Assembly (NCBI RefSeq): GCF_963675165.1
Contig: NC_087380.1
Location: 3,463,803 to 3,527,802, forward strand
Reading direction: 5' to 3'
Length of the DNA stretch: 64,000 bases
Source: Halichondria panicea
Taxonomy: Eukaryota > Porifera > Demospongiae > Suberitida > Halichondriidae
The notes below the pieces were generated by a model, which worked only from the letters and a program-made list of their open reading frames with translations, ran no database searches and was not told the DNA's origin. Numbering within the stretch: the first letter of the stretch is position 1; each line of letters starts with the position of its first letter. The position numbers and the translations under genes are program-made. This document shows, piece after piece, positions 44,811-56,469 of this stretch.

Positions 44811-45568
44811 TAGCCTCGTTCCCAGGCCTTACTTTTTCTTGCTGTTGTCACTGTTCATCCAAGAGAGACATAGTGAGGCAGCAAAGAAAGAAATGGGCGT
44901 ACAGTTAATTAAGAAAAGTAAGGCCTGGTTTGGGAAATCGCGTGATCCACAAGGATTTTTATGAACGTGGGCGATAATGTAGCCCACAATCGTGACGTAA
45001 GGTATTCTCCCACGCATTCAGAGTTAATAAAACTGTACTGAGACAACCACCCAAGCTGTGCTGCAAGTCAGATCAGAGAACCAGCGTGGCCAGCTCTGGT
45101 GGCAGTAGCTACCTGCTATATGATAATGATGACTAAGCTATTCTTGATCTATACTAGCATGTAGAAAGACACAAGAAAAGGTAATAGTCTGATAGAATCT
45201 GAACACACAATCTAGACTAGTAGATCATCTAGCTAAGCCTAAGGTATATAGCTAGCTATAGTGCTTGCAAACTTCCAGTTCCAAGTCCATGTCCAGCTTG
45301 CTGCAGGCAAAGTTTTATTAGTCATAGATATCTGCGTGGGCAGTCCAACATCTCTAGCTCAGCATGCCCACGCTCATTTTCACCCTTCTACCACCCTTCT
45401 ACCCTCACGCGACTTCCCGATACAGGCTCTCCTTTTTCCTAACTCTACGTCTATTTCTTTCTTTATTCCTCCAAATAATACCGTATTTTATCTCATTGAA
45501 CGATTAAGACAGTATTTTATCTTATTGAACAATAAAGAACAGAAAAAGGAGAGCCTGTGTAGAGGCTA
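44811..45568. mobile_element. 758 bp TAGCC MITE at the tip of the large transposon, 9 bp TSD
   Basis: TAGCCTCGTTCCCAGGCC at the left and TGTGTAGAGGCTA at the right. Flanks CCATAAGAT at 44802-44810 and 45569-45577 are identical. The target spans the last bases of the 10.9 kb element and its AGATAG duplication, so the MITE came later. It is the inverted, nearly identical sister of 7274-8058. Confidence 0.95.
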
Positions 45569-45889
45569 CCATAAGATAGAAGAAGGAAAGGGATTGGAAA
45601 CGCAATAGAAATCCTGTACTATAGGCTAGTTGCGTCATGTGACAGGAAATGCCATACTTAACCCCTAACGCACCATAATTTAACCTGGTTCCACATGGAA
45701 TTTGATGGAAACAAAAAAAGAACAAAGATAATAATTATTAACACAAGAAGAGGCAATTATGTGGATAGTATCAAGTTTGTATTTCATGTTGAAGAAGAAG
45801 AGAAGAAGTTGACTGCCAGAGAGACGGTCCAGACTCCCTGAAAGCTTCTGGGAGTCTTCTAGAGCTTTGTGATTTCTACGATAAACACA
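45569..45889. other. Host-side flank of the large transposon
   Basis: After the CCATAAGAT target copy, 45574-45605 (AGATAGAAGAAGGAAAGGG onward) recurs inverted at 55746-55779. No gene was recognised. Confidence 0.7.
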
Positions 45890-46255
45890 CACTGTAAAAA
45901 CTGGAAAGTGACCTCACCACCAAAAGGTAGTGAAACGGCTGCCACAATAGTCACCGCAAATCGACTGGTGACCCTCACCACTTTTTCAAATCACTACATT
46001 TAAGTAGTGACGATCACTACATTTAGGTAGTGAACATCACCAGAACTAGTAAAAATCACTATACAAAAATTCTGAAAATGTGCACAGAAAATAATAACAA
46101 GCATTATGCTTACTAGCCTAACAGAGTATAAAATGACAGTGTCTAATGGCCTGAGTTGATCATCAGTTCTTGGCTGTCTTTACATCCCAACCTCCTCCCT
46201 CCTGTATATGCATGAAGGAGAAAGTATGTTTATTTCATTGTAATAGAGTCAACTA

Positions 46256-46481
46256 CCGTATAGCGCGAAATTTTCGAGGGGCTTAATTTTCGTGGATTTC
46301 GTGGGTTAGCAATCCTACACGAAAATTAAGTCCACGAAAATCGTTCTTTACCTGCTATAACGTGCAAGATCTAAAGGCGTGGCTTCCGGTAAGCAGTCAT
46401 TCCGCGAACATTGTGCAACGAAATGGCTTTTAGAGGCCAATCCACGAAATATAAGTGCCTCGAAAATTTCGCGCTATACGG
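46256..46481. mobile_element. CCGTATAGCGCGAAATTTTCG MITE with TA flanks
   Basis: The best-preserved copy of this family: CCGTATAGCGCGAAATTTTC is mirrored by GAAAATTTCGCGCTATACGG, with TA on each side. Internal ATTTTCGTGGATTTCGTGG blocks form further stems. Confidence 0.85.
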
Positions 46482-49400
46482 TATGTAGGTTGGAAGTGTA
46501 TAATTATACAAATTAGATTATGTGCCGGGGGATATCGCATGATTAACAACAAAACTTTTGCATACCTACTGAGCTTCAATTATACGTGCATGTGTACCGG
46601 TAAACCACGTTTACGTTTTCGTTGGTAAGTTTTCGTAATTACCTGCTATGTATAATTAATTATAAGCCAAATAAAGTAATCCATGATGTCACAAATACTG
46701 GAGTATGAAAACAATGCGTGAAGCTGAGCCAATTATAGCTACAGAAAATAACAGGCACAATTATGTCTACAAGAAGAAGTATCGGCCCGGAGTATAGTGG
46801 TATACCTGAACAGCACACTGGAGAGCCAGGGAGGCTATGCAAATTCTTATTACTCTATATATAGAGCAGTAATCAATTATTGTGAGCAGAACAATAAGGT
46901 TTGGAAGAACTGCTATACTGCAAGCCTTGTCAAAACAATTAATAGCTTGCTATAAATAATTCAAAATGAATGTTAACAATGGGTCTGCCTAAAACTCTGA
47001 AGAGGAACAACTTGCTATCATAATCATACTGAAAATTAAGGTCAATGTGCTACAGGTGGCAGATTCATAATTATTTGCGTGATCAGAGGCCGCGGTTACT
47101 TATTTTCCTGGCAAAAAATGCTACAATTCATAAGGCCAATATAGGTACAATTTTCTTTCATCTGCACACATTCAAACTCCGCCATGGGACAGTCTCTTAA
47201 CTAAAGCACTAGCAAGCTGCTACCAAGCTAACTGGCACATAGATACCGTGCAGTATCAATAAGCATGGCTCCCACTGCAGATATGTCTCAGCGAGGGTCA
47301 AAGTTCACTGAGGCTACCAATAAAGATGCAATTGAGATGCTACTATTCAACCTTTATAATTGTAAGAGCGGCCTCTGATCAAGCACAATTTATATACATA
47401 CAGATTAGGGGGTGTTTAGTAACCTAGTAACAACAATTCTACAAATCTTTTGCTGACTTTATAGGCTAAGTACAAAGATGTGATACGAAGAGAGGTTGAA
47501 GTAAGACAATTATTTTTGGAACAAAATGAACTGTTACACTCTTGTTTTGTGTGCAAAAGCAGGACTAACAGAACTAACATATTAATCACTGACAACAAAT
47601 TGTGGCAATACGGCAGCAGCATGCACATACCTTGATTTATGTCTATACTTAAGGGTGTCCAGTAGTATGGTTGCTCCACACGTTTTTTTTAACTTCATAT
47701 CCTGCAAGTTAATTACAACAGTTACTGAACGCAATAGTGTGTAACAACAATAACAGTATAAATAAACAGCAGGTGCTGATGCCTTGTCCACTATTTATGG
47801 CAATAAACCTCCGAGGACGAAGGCAAAGTCTCAAGGCCAAGGATGGTTTAATGTTGCCATAAATTTTATAATTATAATTATATCTACTGAAATGAAAAAT
47901 GCTTGCTATATATACCTAAGCTAACTCACCTTGCAAGGACTAGTAAACAGTTAAAAACTATTGAAAATGAACGAAAAGCGTGTGCATATTATTATAGCTT
48001 GTATAGCCAGTGCTAAACTTCTAGCGCTACGCACTAACTTGTCCATGTGTAACGAGCCTACCCATCTGTCCTCCCATTGCTAACTTATTTTTGGCTGTTT
48101 GTAACAAAATCAGTGCGCCCTTAAGGCAACGGAGTAGTGAAACTCCACCCAGTTGCTATGATACAACCCAAGCGGGACATAATGATGACATGATTGCTGC
48201 GACACTTAAAGACAAAACACTGCATGCAACAGCATTCCAAGTATTAGAGCAAAATTACCCATAACTCGGGAATGATGCAATGGCTATAGAGCCTTTACAT
48301 TATACTTGCACTTCGTGTTCATTGGAACAGCTATGGCAATCTACACACAGACAGACAGTCACATACACACACAAACACAACTACTGTTATGTCGCTCATC
48401 TGTATAATAATATTATTAGTATGTATATGCTTGATCAGAGGCTGTGCGCATGGCTACTAAATGTTCATTTTGCTGACAAAGGAGGCTACAATTCGAGAGA
48501 GCACATTGTTCAAGAGAGGTGTTTATTAGCCCCAGCTAGTTATTTTTACTCGAACTATGCCATGAGAAAGTTTTCTAAAAGCACTACTTAAGCAAGCTGC
48601 TACCCTAGCTAGCTGCTACCGTAGATACCAATCAACCACGTGCAGAGACATAGCCTCAAAGTTCACTGAGGCTACTATTTGAGTGCGGCCTTCAAGCATA
48701 TAACGGTACCTAACAATTAAGCTGCAACCGTACCAGTATTAATATGGCTGCCAAGTGCAGAGACACATAGCCTCAAAGTTCACTGAACCTAACAATTAAG
48801 CTGCAACTGTAGATACCAGTATTAATATGGCTGCAAGTGCAGAGACACATAGCCTCAAAGTTCACTGAGGCTACTATTTGAGACCGGCTTCTATTGAAGA
48901 CTACTTTATACGTACAAGCATCAGTAGTTCGAATTCTATAAATTTTACTGCATTAACAAAAGAGGATGGACGATTTTAGGATGGACAATTATTATGAGAG
49001 TACAGGAATGTAGAGTAAGCCCTACAATCCTGAGAGGGTTAGCTTGGAAGTATTACAATTACAATGTGAAGTCCCTACTTCTTCTGAACTAGTATAGTTA
49101 ATTAACTCACTTGTGTTGTGCATGCTGAACGAAGCTTAGGGCAATGGGCTTTGGTCTTCCCTTGTTTAAGCCCTAATGAAGTGTTTACTTGCGCTTTGCT
49201 TGTCCTTTAGGAGAAATTCGGTTCTGCATAAAATATTAATTTAAACTGTGCAGCATGTTGAGGAACTTACCTAGTTACACAGTTTTGTCAAACAACTCTC
49301 AAAGCGTTCTCTAAAAGCTCAACTTGTCTGCTTCTTTAAAAACTCCAGCAAATAATTTTTGTTGATGTGTGCAGCTGCAAATCTGCAGCTGCATAATTGC

Positions 49401-49600
49401 ACGTGCCCTTATTTGGTCATAGGTCTATTCAACAAACAAGAGCGCGCAAGTGAAGATATGGACATGGAAGGAGCTATAGCAAGCTAACTAGATCTTCCTA
49501 TTACAGTTCAATTCAGTGACAAGGAAAGGCATTTGGCAGTCTTATATTGCTGCTACCAAAGGATAAGGAATAGTAGTGTGTGGATGAATAGTGTTGAATC
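46482..49600. repeat. Non-coding interior with CAAAGTTCACTGA repeats
   Basis: No gene was recognised. A unit reading AGCTGCAACCGTA.CAGTATTAATATGGCTGC..GTGCAGAGACACATAGCCTCAAAGTTCACTGA recurs two to three times at 48590-48890 (clearest at 48719-48785 and 48795-48870). A diverged cousin lies at 47215-47330. Confidence 0.7.
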
Positions 49601-49777
49601 ATGTAGCTTAGGCCACTCCAAGTGACACTCTGGTTTCTGGTCCACCGCCCGCATCAATATTTTTCTGGCTAAATTTACCTCATTATTTCTATTGCGCATG
49701 CGCATAATTAATTAATCTCCACATGGTCAGCTGTCAATGTTGGATCTGTTCAGAGATCTGTTCAAGTGACTGTACTG

Positions 49778-50024
49778 TAAGTATCTTCTTTGTTTCATTG
49801 AAATATTATCTTAAGGACACTATTAAAGTATAGTTAAATGCCTGTTTGTTCAATAAGCCTATTAAATTAACACATTTCTATATAATTATCACTCTGGTAC
49901 AATTATCACTCTGGTACAAGTTCAAGCTAGTTGTATGAGACATACCCCCACCCCTGCCCCCTGTATTCTCATTCTGTTAGTATACTATTTACAGATCAGT
50001 ATTGAAATATAATTTTCTCTACAG
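49778..50024 (+). other. Probable intron in the 5' UTR of the transposase gene
   Basis: ACTGTACT|GTAAGTATC near 49777 is a strong donor and TTTTCTCTACAG ending at 50024 a strong acceptor two bases before the ATG at 50027. A non-coding first exon between ~49740 and 49777 would fit. Confidence 0.45.
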
Positions 50025-50026
50025 AG

Positions 50027-53000
50027 ATGTCTGCCATGATAAATTGTTGTGTGTACAATCGGTCGGTAAACAAAACTTTACTTCCTTGGAGAATTATTTC
50101 AATCGATGAACCAGGTATAAGCGTTGAACAATACTTTGAACAAAGAGTTTTTAAAGAAATTGCAGATTCACCCCAGGAGCTTCAAATAGATTCAGCATTT
50201 CTTGGAAAAGGAAAAGATTCTTTGGATAGAATCGAACTATCACTGGTACTGGAAAGAGCTGCTGCTGTTTTTGGTCCCTTCCTGAAGTATCATGTCAGTG
50301 TACTAGAACGATCTCTGCCTGCTACTCATACAACAGATGCTTTCGCTATGATGATGCGTAGTTCCCAGTTGCTCTCTCAGCCTGGGCTACCTCCTAGTGT
50401 CCCAGAGCGCACCAACAAAGATAAGCTTTATAATGATGTTTTGAAGCTCTTTAAGGATGAGGATGTTGCTTTTCCTGGCTCTGAAATCCAGTCGGGTGGA
50501 CACAGATTTATGGTTGCTATTGTTGATTGCCTGTGGTATTTAGATGGTCACCATTCTGCCTTGGAGAAGCAATCTTGTACAATTCCTAGCCTATTTACTC
50601 GTTTCAATGGCTACAATACTCCTGAAGTTTCGAAACACAGAAAGAGAAGTATCTCAAGTCTTTCTGGCATCACCCTTGAGACCCTGGCATCCACGTTGTT
50701 TCACAACTTGCAAAAATCCTTTTGGTCATCTGAGCGATTGAAGTCTCTGCATATGAACACTGAATCGTTAGCCAGAAGCATTGCATCTTATTCTGACTAC
50801 CTCTCCTCACAACGAAAGAAGATGAGCACGTTGCACAAATCGCCATTGCCTGTACGACATATTTCAGATTCTATGTCTGTGAAGTTTGTTAAAGCATCAA
50901 CTGGACTATTTCCCTGTGATAAAAGATTAGAATGGTTGTGTTTGTGTTTGCAAGAGAAATTGGAGTACGAATTTTTGTCTCTCTGTGAATTCGTTCCTGA
51001 AACCGCAAGAGAACGTTACGACTACGTAAAAGTCCTTGAGAGAAATGGGCTTCCATATCCGATCATGTTTTTGACACACTCATCGGGAAACAATATAGGC
51101 AATTTGCACTTTGTATGGAAGCTACCAACTGCTAAGTCTATTGAATCAACTTTTGAAGAGAGTGTTACAACTATTGAGGCCATTAAGCTTATTCTTCCGC
51201 AATACCATACTCGTGCTATGCGCCGTGAAGTATTTGCCAAGTTTGGTCGGATTTCATCCAAAGTGAAACCAGCTGCTTTGCGCTTTCTCTACCGGGAATT
51301 GACTGCAGACTGTGCCGCTTCTCATGACACACCAGAAGCAATTATTGATGAGCGTGTACGTTCAATCATTTTGATGGAACCAGAAGACCCTCACACTGTT
51401 GTTGATTTACGAGAAGTGAAGTCGCAGGAAACAAAGACCAAGTACGATGTATTTTGGGATGAGGCAAAGAAATATATCAACGAAGATATCGGTGTGGCGG
51501 TTGATGACCGAAGACATGGTGACGTAACCCACATGGCTAAAGCTATATCTGTTAGAGATCTACGTGATCAAGTCACCAGCAAATGCCCACCAGGTGAGTT
51601 TTAATACAATTTTTAATGCAATTAGTAATAATTATACATGTATGCTGATATTAATTTTAACTACCCAGTTTATATTTGTATGCTCTCAATGTAGGTACGA
51701 TGATCCCCTCTGAGGAATGGCTAAGGCTCCAGTTCTGGCCTAAGACAAAGGCAGCTAAAGTTGCAATGCAATACACTGGAAGGCTAAACATCCGATATAT
51801 GGTTCAAAAAAGGCAATTTCGAAAGACTCATGCCGATGAACACTATGCTGCTGCTCTGTATCGATACATGCGAGAGTATGCTGTCCAGCTGTTGGAATAC
51901 TGCAATATGATATCGATTGACGATAAACACAGGCTGAAGGTTGGCGAACCAGGATTTCCTGTTGCTGCCGCAGAAAGAGGTAGACGTGTTATAGTTCGTT
52001 CTGGCACAACATTCAAAGTTGGAGACCATGATTTCACCAAGTTCTCTATTATCCCATCTGTAGTGCTCCTTATTGACATACCAGAGACCATTGAAGACTC
52101 GTGGTATCGTGGCCAAGTTGCAGTTGGCTTCAAAGATGCAGCGTTTGAAAGCTCTTCACCGATACGACATGCTACTGAATTGTCTTCCATTCTAAAGAGC
52201 AAAGAAGAGTACCAGAAACCAGTTTTGTTTGTGTACAGCGATGGCGGACCAGACCATCGAATAACGTATGTCTCCGTTCAGCTTTCTTTAATATGCTTAT
52301 TTCTAAGTCTCGATTTGGATTTCCTTTGTGCTGTGAGAACTGCTCCATCGCACTCATGGCGAAATCCTGTGGAGAGGGTCATGTCAACTCTGAACTTAGG
52401 ACTGCAATGTGTTGGGCTTATGCGAGAGAAAGGAGACGATGAATTTGAGAAGGAAGCTGCCAAATGCAATAGTCTCACTTCTTTGCGGGAAACTGCCAAG
52501 AAAGACCCAAACTTTAAGTCAGCTGCTATAGACAGCTTGTCTCATGTAAAGTCGCTTCTTGTTCAAGTGCTACGCAGACTGAAACTGAAAGACAAGACCT
52601 TTACTCCATTTTTTCCTGCTTCTGAAATTGATACTGACACTCTCTGGAATGAAGCTATACGTGTGGATTCAACCCTCAACAGAGAAGAGTCCATAACAAC
52701 CAAAAAGCTACCTGGAAAGAAAGACCTGAACGCTTTTCTACAGCATTGCTGTACTCGAAGACATTACTCCTTTCAAATAAAGAAATGTGGTTCCGATAGC
52801 TGTACTATTTGTCGACCTCCAAGGCTTCCTAAGCAAGTGTTCAATAGTCTCAGTGTACTACCTGACCCTGTTCCAACTGAAGACGGCCACTACAAGTCAT
52901 TTGAGGAGTTACTTGGTACACCCACTGATGGTAGCTTCAGACCCTCTCTTCAAAAAGTAAAGAAGACACTGCCTTTTTCAGCCAGCATTCAACACGTTAA

Positions 53001-53337
53001 GAACGTTGATATGATGTTGCAATGTGAAGAATGTTCAATGTGGAGGCTGCTTTACAGTCGGTGTAAGCTAACACGTCAAGAAAAAGTCGATCTTAATGAT
53101 GCTGTAGAAGACCTGGTATTTACATGCGGAGCACCAATACAAGACCTTCATCTGCCTGGTCGCCTAAATGATGTGTATACAAGACAAATACATTGTGAAG
53201 AGCCAATCGAAAAACTGTACTATACAGCCAAGTATACTCCTATTTGTATATACTGTGCCCAAAATGTGGACGATGTGCCAGCAGACCAGTACCCTCAGTG
53301 TTGTTTGTGCAAAGACAAACCAATAATCAGAAAGTAA
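50027..53337 (+). CDS. Large DDE-type transposase of unassigned family
   Basis: Two exons (50027-51593, 51695-53337) joined in phase 1 give ~1069 residues with no internal stop. The N-terminal ~700 residues are mainly helical (YHVSVLERSLPATHTTDAF, RHISDSMSVKFVKAS). A catalytic core follows: MISIDDKHRLKVGEP (first Asp), VLFVYSDGGPDHR (second Asp) and SHSWRNPVERVMSTLN (Glu), with spacing and context of an RNase H-fold DDE enzyme. The C-terminal ~130 residues hold two Cys clusters (QCEECSMWRLLYSRC and ICIYCAQ...CCLC), probably zinc ribbons. It is the only gene between perfect 33 bp inverted repeats, so its role as the element's transposase is a strong inference. I do not recognise the exact superfamily; similar proteins are annotated as uncharacterised in sponges and corals, to my recollection. 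Confidence 0.85.
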
Positions 53338-53525
53338 TTTTATATGTTTTCAGTGTAATTATAATTTTATTCATGAGACATTTTTGTGGTTATTGTATAA
53401 TGAGATTCATAAAAATAATGTTTTTGATAGAGTTGAGAATAATGAGGATAATGAGAATATCCGCCCGCCCGCTTGCAATTAGAGAAACTTCAGGACCAGA
53501 AACCAGAGTGTCACTTGGAGTGGCC

Positions 53526-54640
53526 TTAGATATGGAGCATGTTGATGTCGTGTAACATCTTATAGTAAAAGCATTCCATGAACTGTTTTACTGAGGCAAT
53601 TATGGTTAACAGTAAGCCGTGTTGCGTGTTGACTATGTCTTGGTGACTCAGTTTCTGTAAAATAGACCACTAAATCTAGATCTACCTGGTACGGGTTAGC
53701 AGTAAGTCGTGTTGCGTGTTGATCGACCAGGTACAGAAACCTCTTTTCAAAGATGTTACACAATTAATACATCGCTTCAACTAGTAATTGTATTTGTAAA
53801 TACGTGTGTGAATCAATTGTTAATTATTTTGTTTGGTAAAATCTTATTGTGTACTGGCCTTAATATGAATGCAGATATGCCATTGTAACTGTTGAAGCTA
53901 GCAGTAACATTATACGTCTATGGATTGATAATCTCATGCTTCTCTTTTATTGCAGAATATGGAATGCTGCTCAGGCAAAAAAGCTTAGTGAGATATCAGG
54001 GCACCATGGGGCCTCTTTGCAGCCTTTATACTTAGTCAGCAAACTAGATCCATCAAGCATCTGCTTGAGTTTGTCACTCCCTTAGATTTAACGGCATAAT
54101 TATTATTGATGCTGATTGCCTTAAAGTTACAACCAAAGCTTACGTCTGTACCTGTTGGGAGTGGTCGGGAATAGTGTATTATTTATGTCCCAGTTTGTCA
54201 TCATTGTTAGGGGAGGAGCAATTGTAGCTATACAAGAACAATATTATAATTGTGTACCGCAAGTGTGTTGGGTAAAACTTCATGTTGTTTCAAGTTTACA
54301 GTCAGTGGTGGATATTAAAAAGACACCATTACATTATCGTATAATTATAATTATAGTAAGTAGCCGACCAAACAGTCGTCATACACTGATATAGAATATT
54401 ATTTTATAGTTCGTTGTATTCTTCTGACTTGGTCTTCGACGGTAGCAGGATAGACCGTAAAAATGACAACTTGTGACTTTCACCATGAAATATTAAAAGT
54501 ATCACATTGCATGCTGCATGCCTATCTATAAAATAATAATTAATGGAGCTGTGACACACACAGGAGAAGGTACAGGGAACAGTAAGTTAAGTGAGAGGTA
54601 CCACTGCATGCACACTGTGATGAAGGACTTAGGATCTAGG
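53526..54640. other. No gene recognised
   Basis: Right interior of the ~9 kb element after the nested transposon. A small direct repeat of GTAAG.CGTGTTGCGTGTTGA occurs at 53613 and 53702. Confidence 0.5.
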
Positions 54641-54851
54641 AGTCATCGCGGAGGTTGAATGTAGTGAAGGACTTTGGTAGTGACCGTCACCACAGTTGGT
54701 ATTGAGCTATGTTGGTGAAGGACGTAGTGACCGTCACTGAGATTGGTAGTGAGGATCACCACATACATAAATCACCACCATGTAGTGATTCGCTTAGGTA
54801 GTGACCATCACCACATTTGGTAGTGACGGTCACCACCCTGTTTTTACAGTG

Positions 54852-56460
54852 CGCACCATGGATAGAAGACACCAATCATGACACTATAATTATACAACAA
54901 TTTTATCATTTATGTGTGACATTGAACAATGCTTATACTACGTACTTAGCACATGTATGTTGGTAAAGATTGATTTGGATATAGCTATATCTACTACATA
55001 AATGCTCGATTTATCACAAGTTCTCCTTGGCTTGACTTGAAAGGACCACTTCTATCTTTGTCTAGCATTCCATATTCCCTCTTCAGGTTCCCCATGTCCT
55101 GTGTTTGAACTGCTGATAATAAGTTTGTATCGTAATACACAGTACTTATGGGCATAATATAAAATAATGCCGCAATAATTGTATAAAACCACAATTGTAA
55201 AACAAGTGATTGAGCCTTCATAAATAAGTGTATAGCTATCTAACTGTGCTATTCTCATTCTACTGTTAATAACGCATGCTACTGTAAAACTATAGTGCTA
55301 TTGCTCATCGCTGGATAAGGTAAGAGGAACGGAAACATGCTGCCATATTTTGTTCTGTTTGTACCATATGTTTGCTAATGTACCTAGGAAAACTCTACAA
55401 AGTAGCTATTCCCATTCTATACATTATAGGCTTTCTCCTCATACTAAATACAGCCTATTACGCAAACCAGGGGTGATGATATAGGAACAAAACTTACAAT
55501 ACAGCAGAAATCCAAGAGAAAACTCCTTGTAACTCAGTAGCTAAGAGTCTGTAGGTAGTCTGCTATGGCTCAGCATAGCCCTGTGGGTGTTGACTACCCA
55601 ATACATAGCTGGAGTTTCTCATAAAACGATCAACGCCTCAGACAGTGGGCGAGTTACCAGCTTTCCAGTAGCTCAACAAGCGCAACTATAGCCTCTAAAA
55701 TCATGTTATGACGTCACACGTACAATTGATAGAGCATCATGTGATGCGTTTCCAATCCCTTTCCTTCTTCTATCTATGATGCAATATTATGTGGTTTACA
55801 CGTCATCATGTCGGTTAACACCCACTTGAGAAGAAGAATATTCATGGCAGTGTTACAGTCATTTTGTAAAACTTGCAATATTTTGTGTAACTTGGCTGCA
55901 ACCACAGTAGTAACCACAGAAGGACATGATTATGAATATAATTAAACCATGCAGTAAGCAGCAAGACCAAGTCAAATATCAGTTATGTAACAGCAAGCGA
56001 ATGACATCAGCCTCAGAAAACAGCTCCATATGCCAATAAAACTCGTTGAGAATGGTTATTTATACCCATTATAATTATTTTGCGAGTTTCCCTATAATTA
56101 TATACATGTACATCGCAGGGTGGCAGTGTCAGTGCTGTAGGCTAGTAGAAAAGGGAAGCAACGTGCATTACAGCATGCTGAAAATAATATAATTATAGTG
56201 TTATCTCGAAATTAATGAGAACCCTGGACACTTATACAACATTCTCTTCATTGGCATGTTTGAGCTGTTCTCTGAGGCTGTGCGAAGTCATTATGGTGTA
56301 CAGTGTACATGCAGTGCAGAAAAACTAGTGCTTGCTGTTAGACTTCCATGCTTAATGGTATTCATAATCATCTATGTGGTTACAACTGTGGTTACAGCAA
56401 AGTTTATCAGAATAATTATTGCAAGTTTTACTAAAATGACTGTACATTATAATGCTGCAG
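54852..56460. other. No gene recognised; contains a relative of the 10.9 kb element's target site
   Basis: 55746-55779 is the reverse complement of the sequence flanking the 10.9 kb transposon (CATAGATAGAAGAAGGAAAG on the minus strand) and represents a related unoccupied site. Weaker similarity continues to ~55670 (inverted match to 45620-45640). Antisense frames at 54994-55258 are unsupported. Confidence 0.55.
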
Positions 56461-56469
56461 AACAAATCC

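Larger units (their letters stand above)
49611..53525. mobile_element. 3.9 kb autonomous-looking DNA transposon with perfect 33 bp TIRs
   Basis: 49611-49643 (GGCCACTCCAAGTGACACTC onward) is the exact reverse complement of 53493-53525. Immediate flanks are TTA on both sides (49608-49610, 53526-53528), giving a 3 bp target duplication. Between the ends lies a single spliced gene on the plus strand (50027-53337), which fills most of the element. A 3 bp TTA target with GG-starting ends recalls PIF/Harbinger, but the protein does not look like that family's transposase. Confidence 0.88.
45890..54851. mobile_element. ~9 kb element with CACTGTAAAAAC ends and GTGA/TCAC subterminal repeats
   Basis: The left tip CACTGTAAAAACTGG (45890) and the right tip GTTTTTACAGTG (ending 54851) are inverted. 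Both ends are followed inward by many GGTAGTGA..TCACCAC motifs (45905-46075; 54640-54840) in alternating orientation. No target duplication is certain (flanks ACACA and CGCAC). CACTG-type tips with subterminal repeats recall CMC-like transposons. The only transposase inside belongs to the nested 3.9 kb element, which has its own ends. Alternatively the two tips are separate solo ends. Confidence 0.5.

Noticed and set aside
45890-54851. Assigning the 50-53 kb transposase to the CACTG-ended element
   Set aside because: The perfect 33 bp repeats and TTA flanks at 49611-53525 define a separate nested element that contains the gene.
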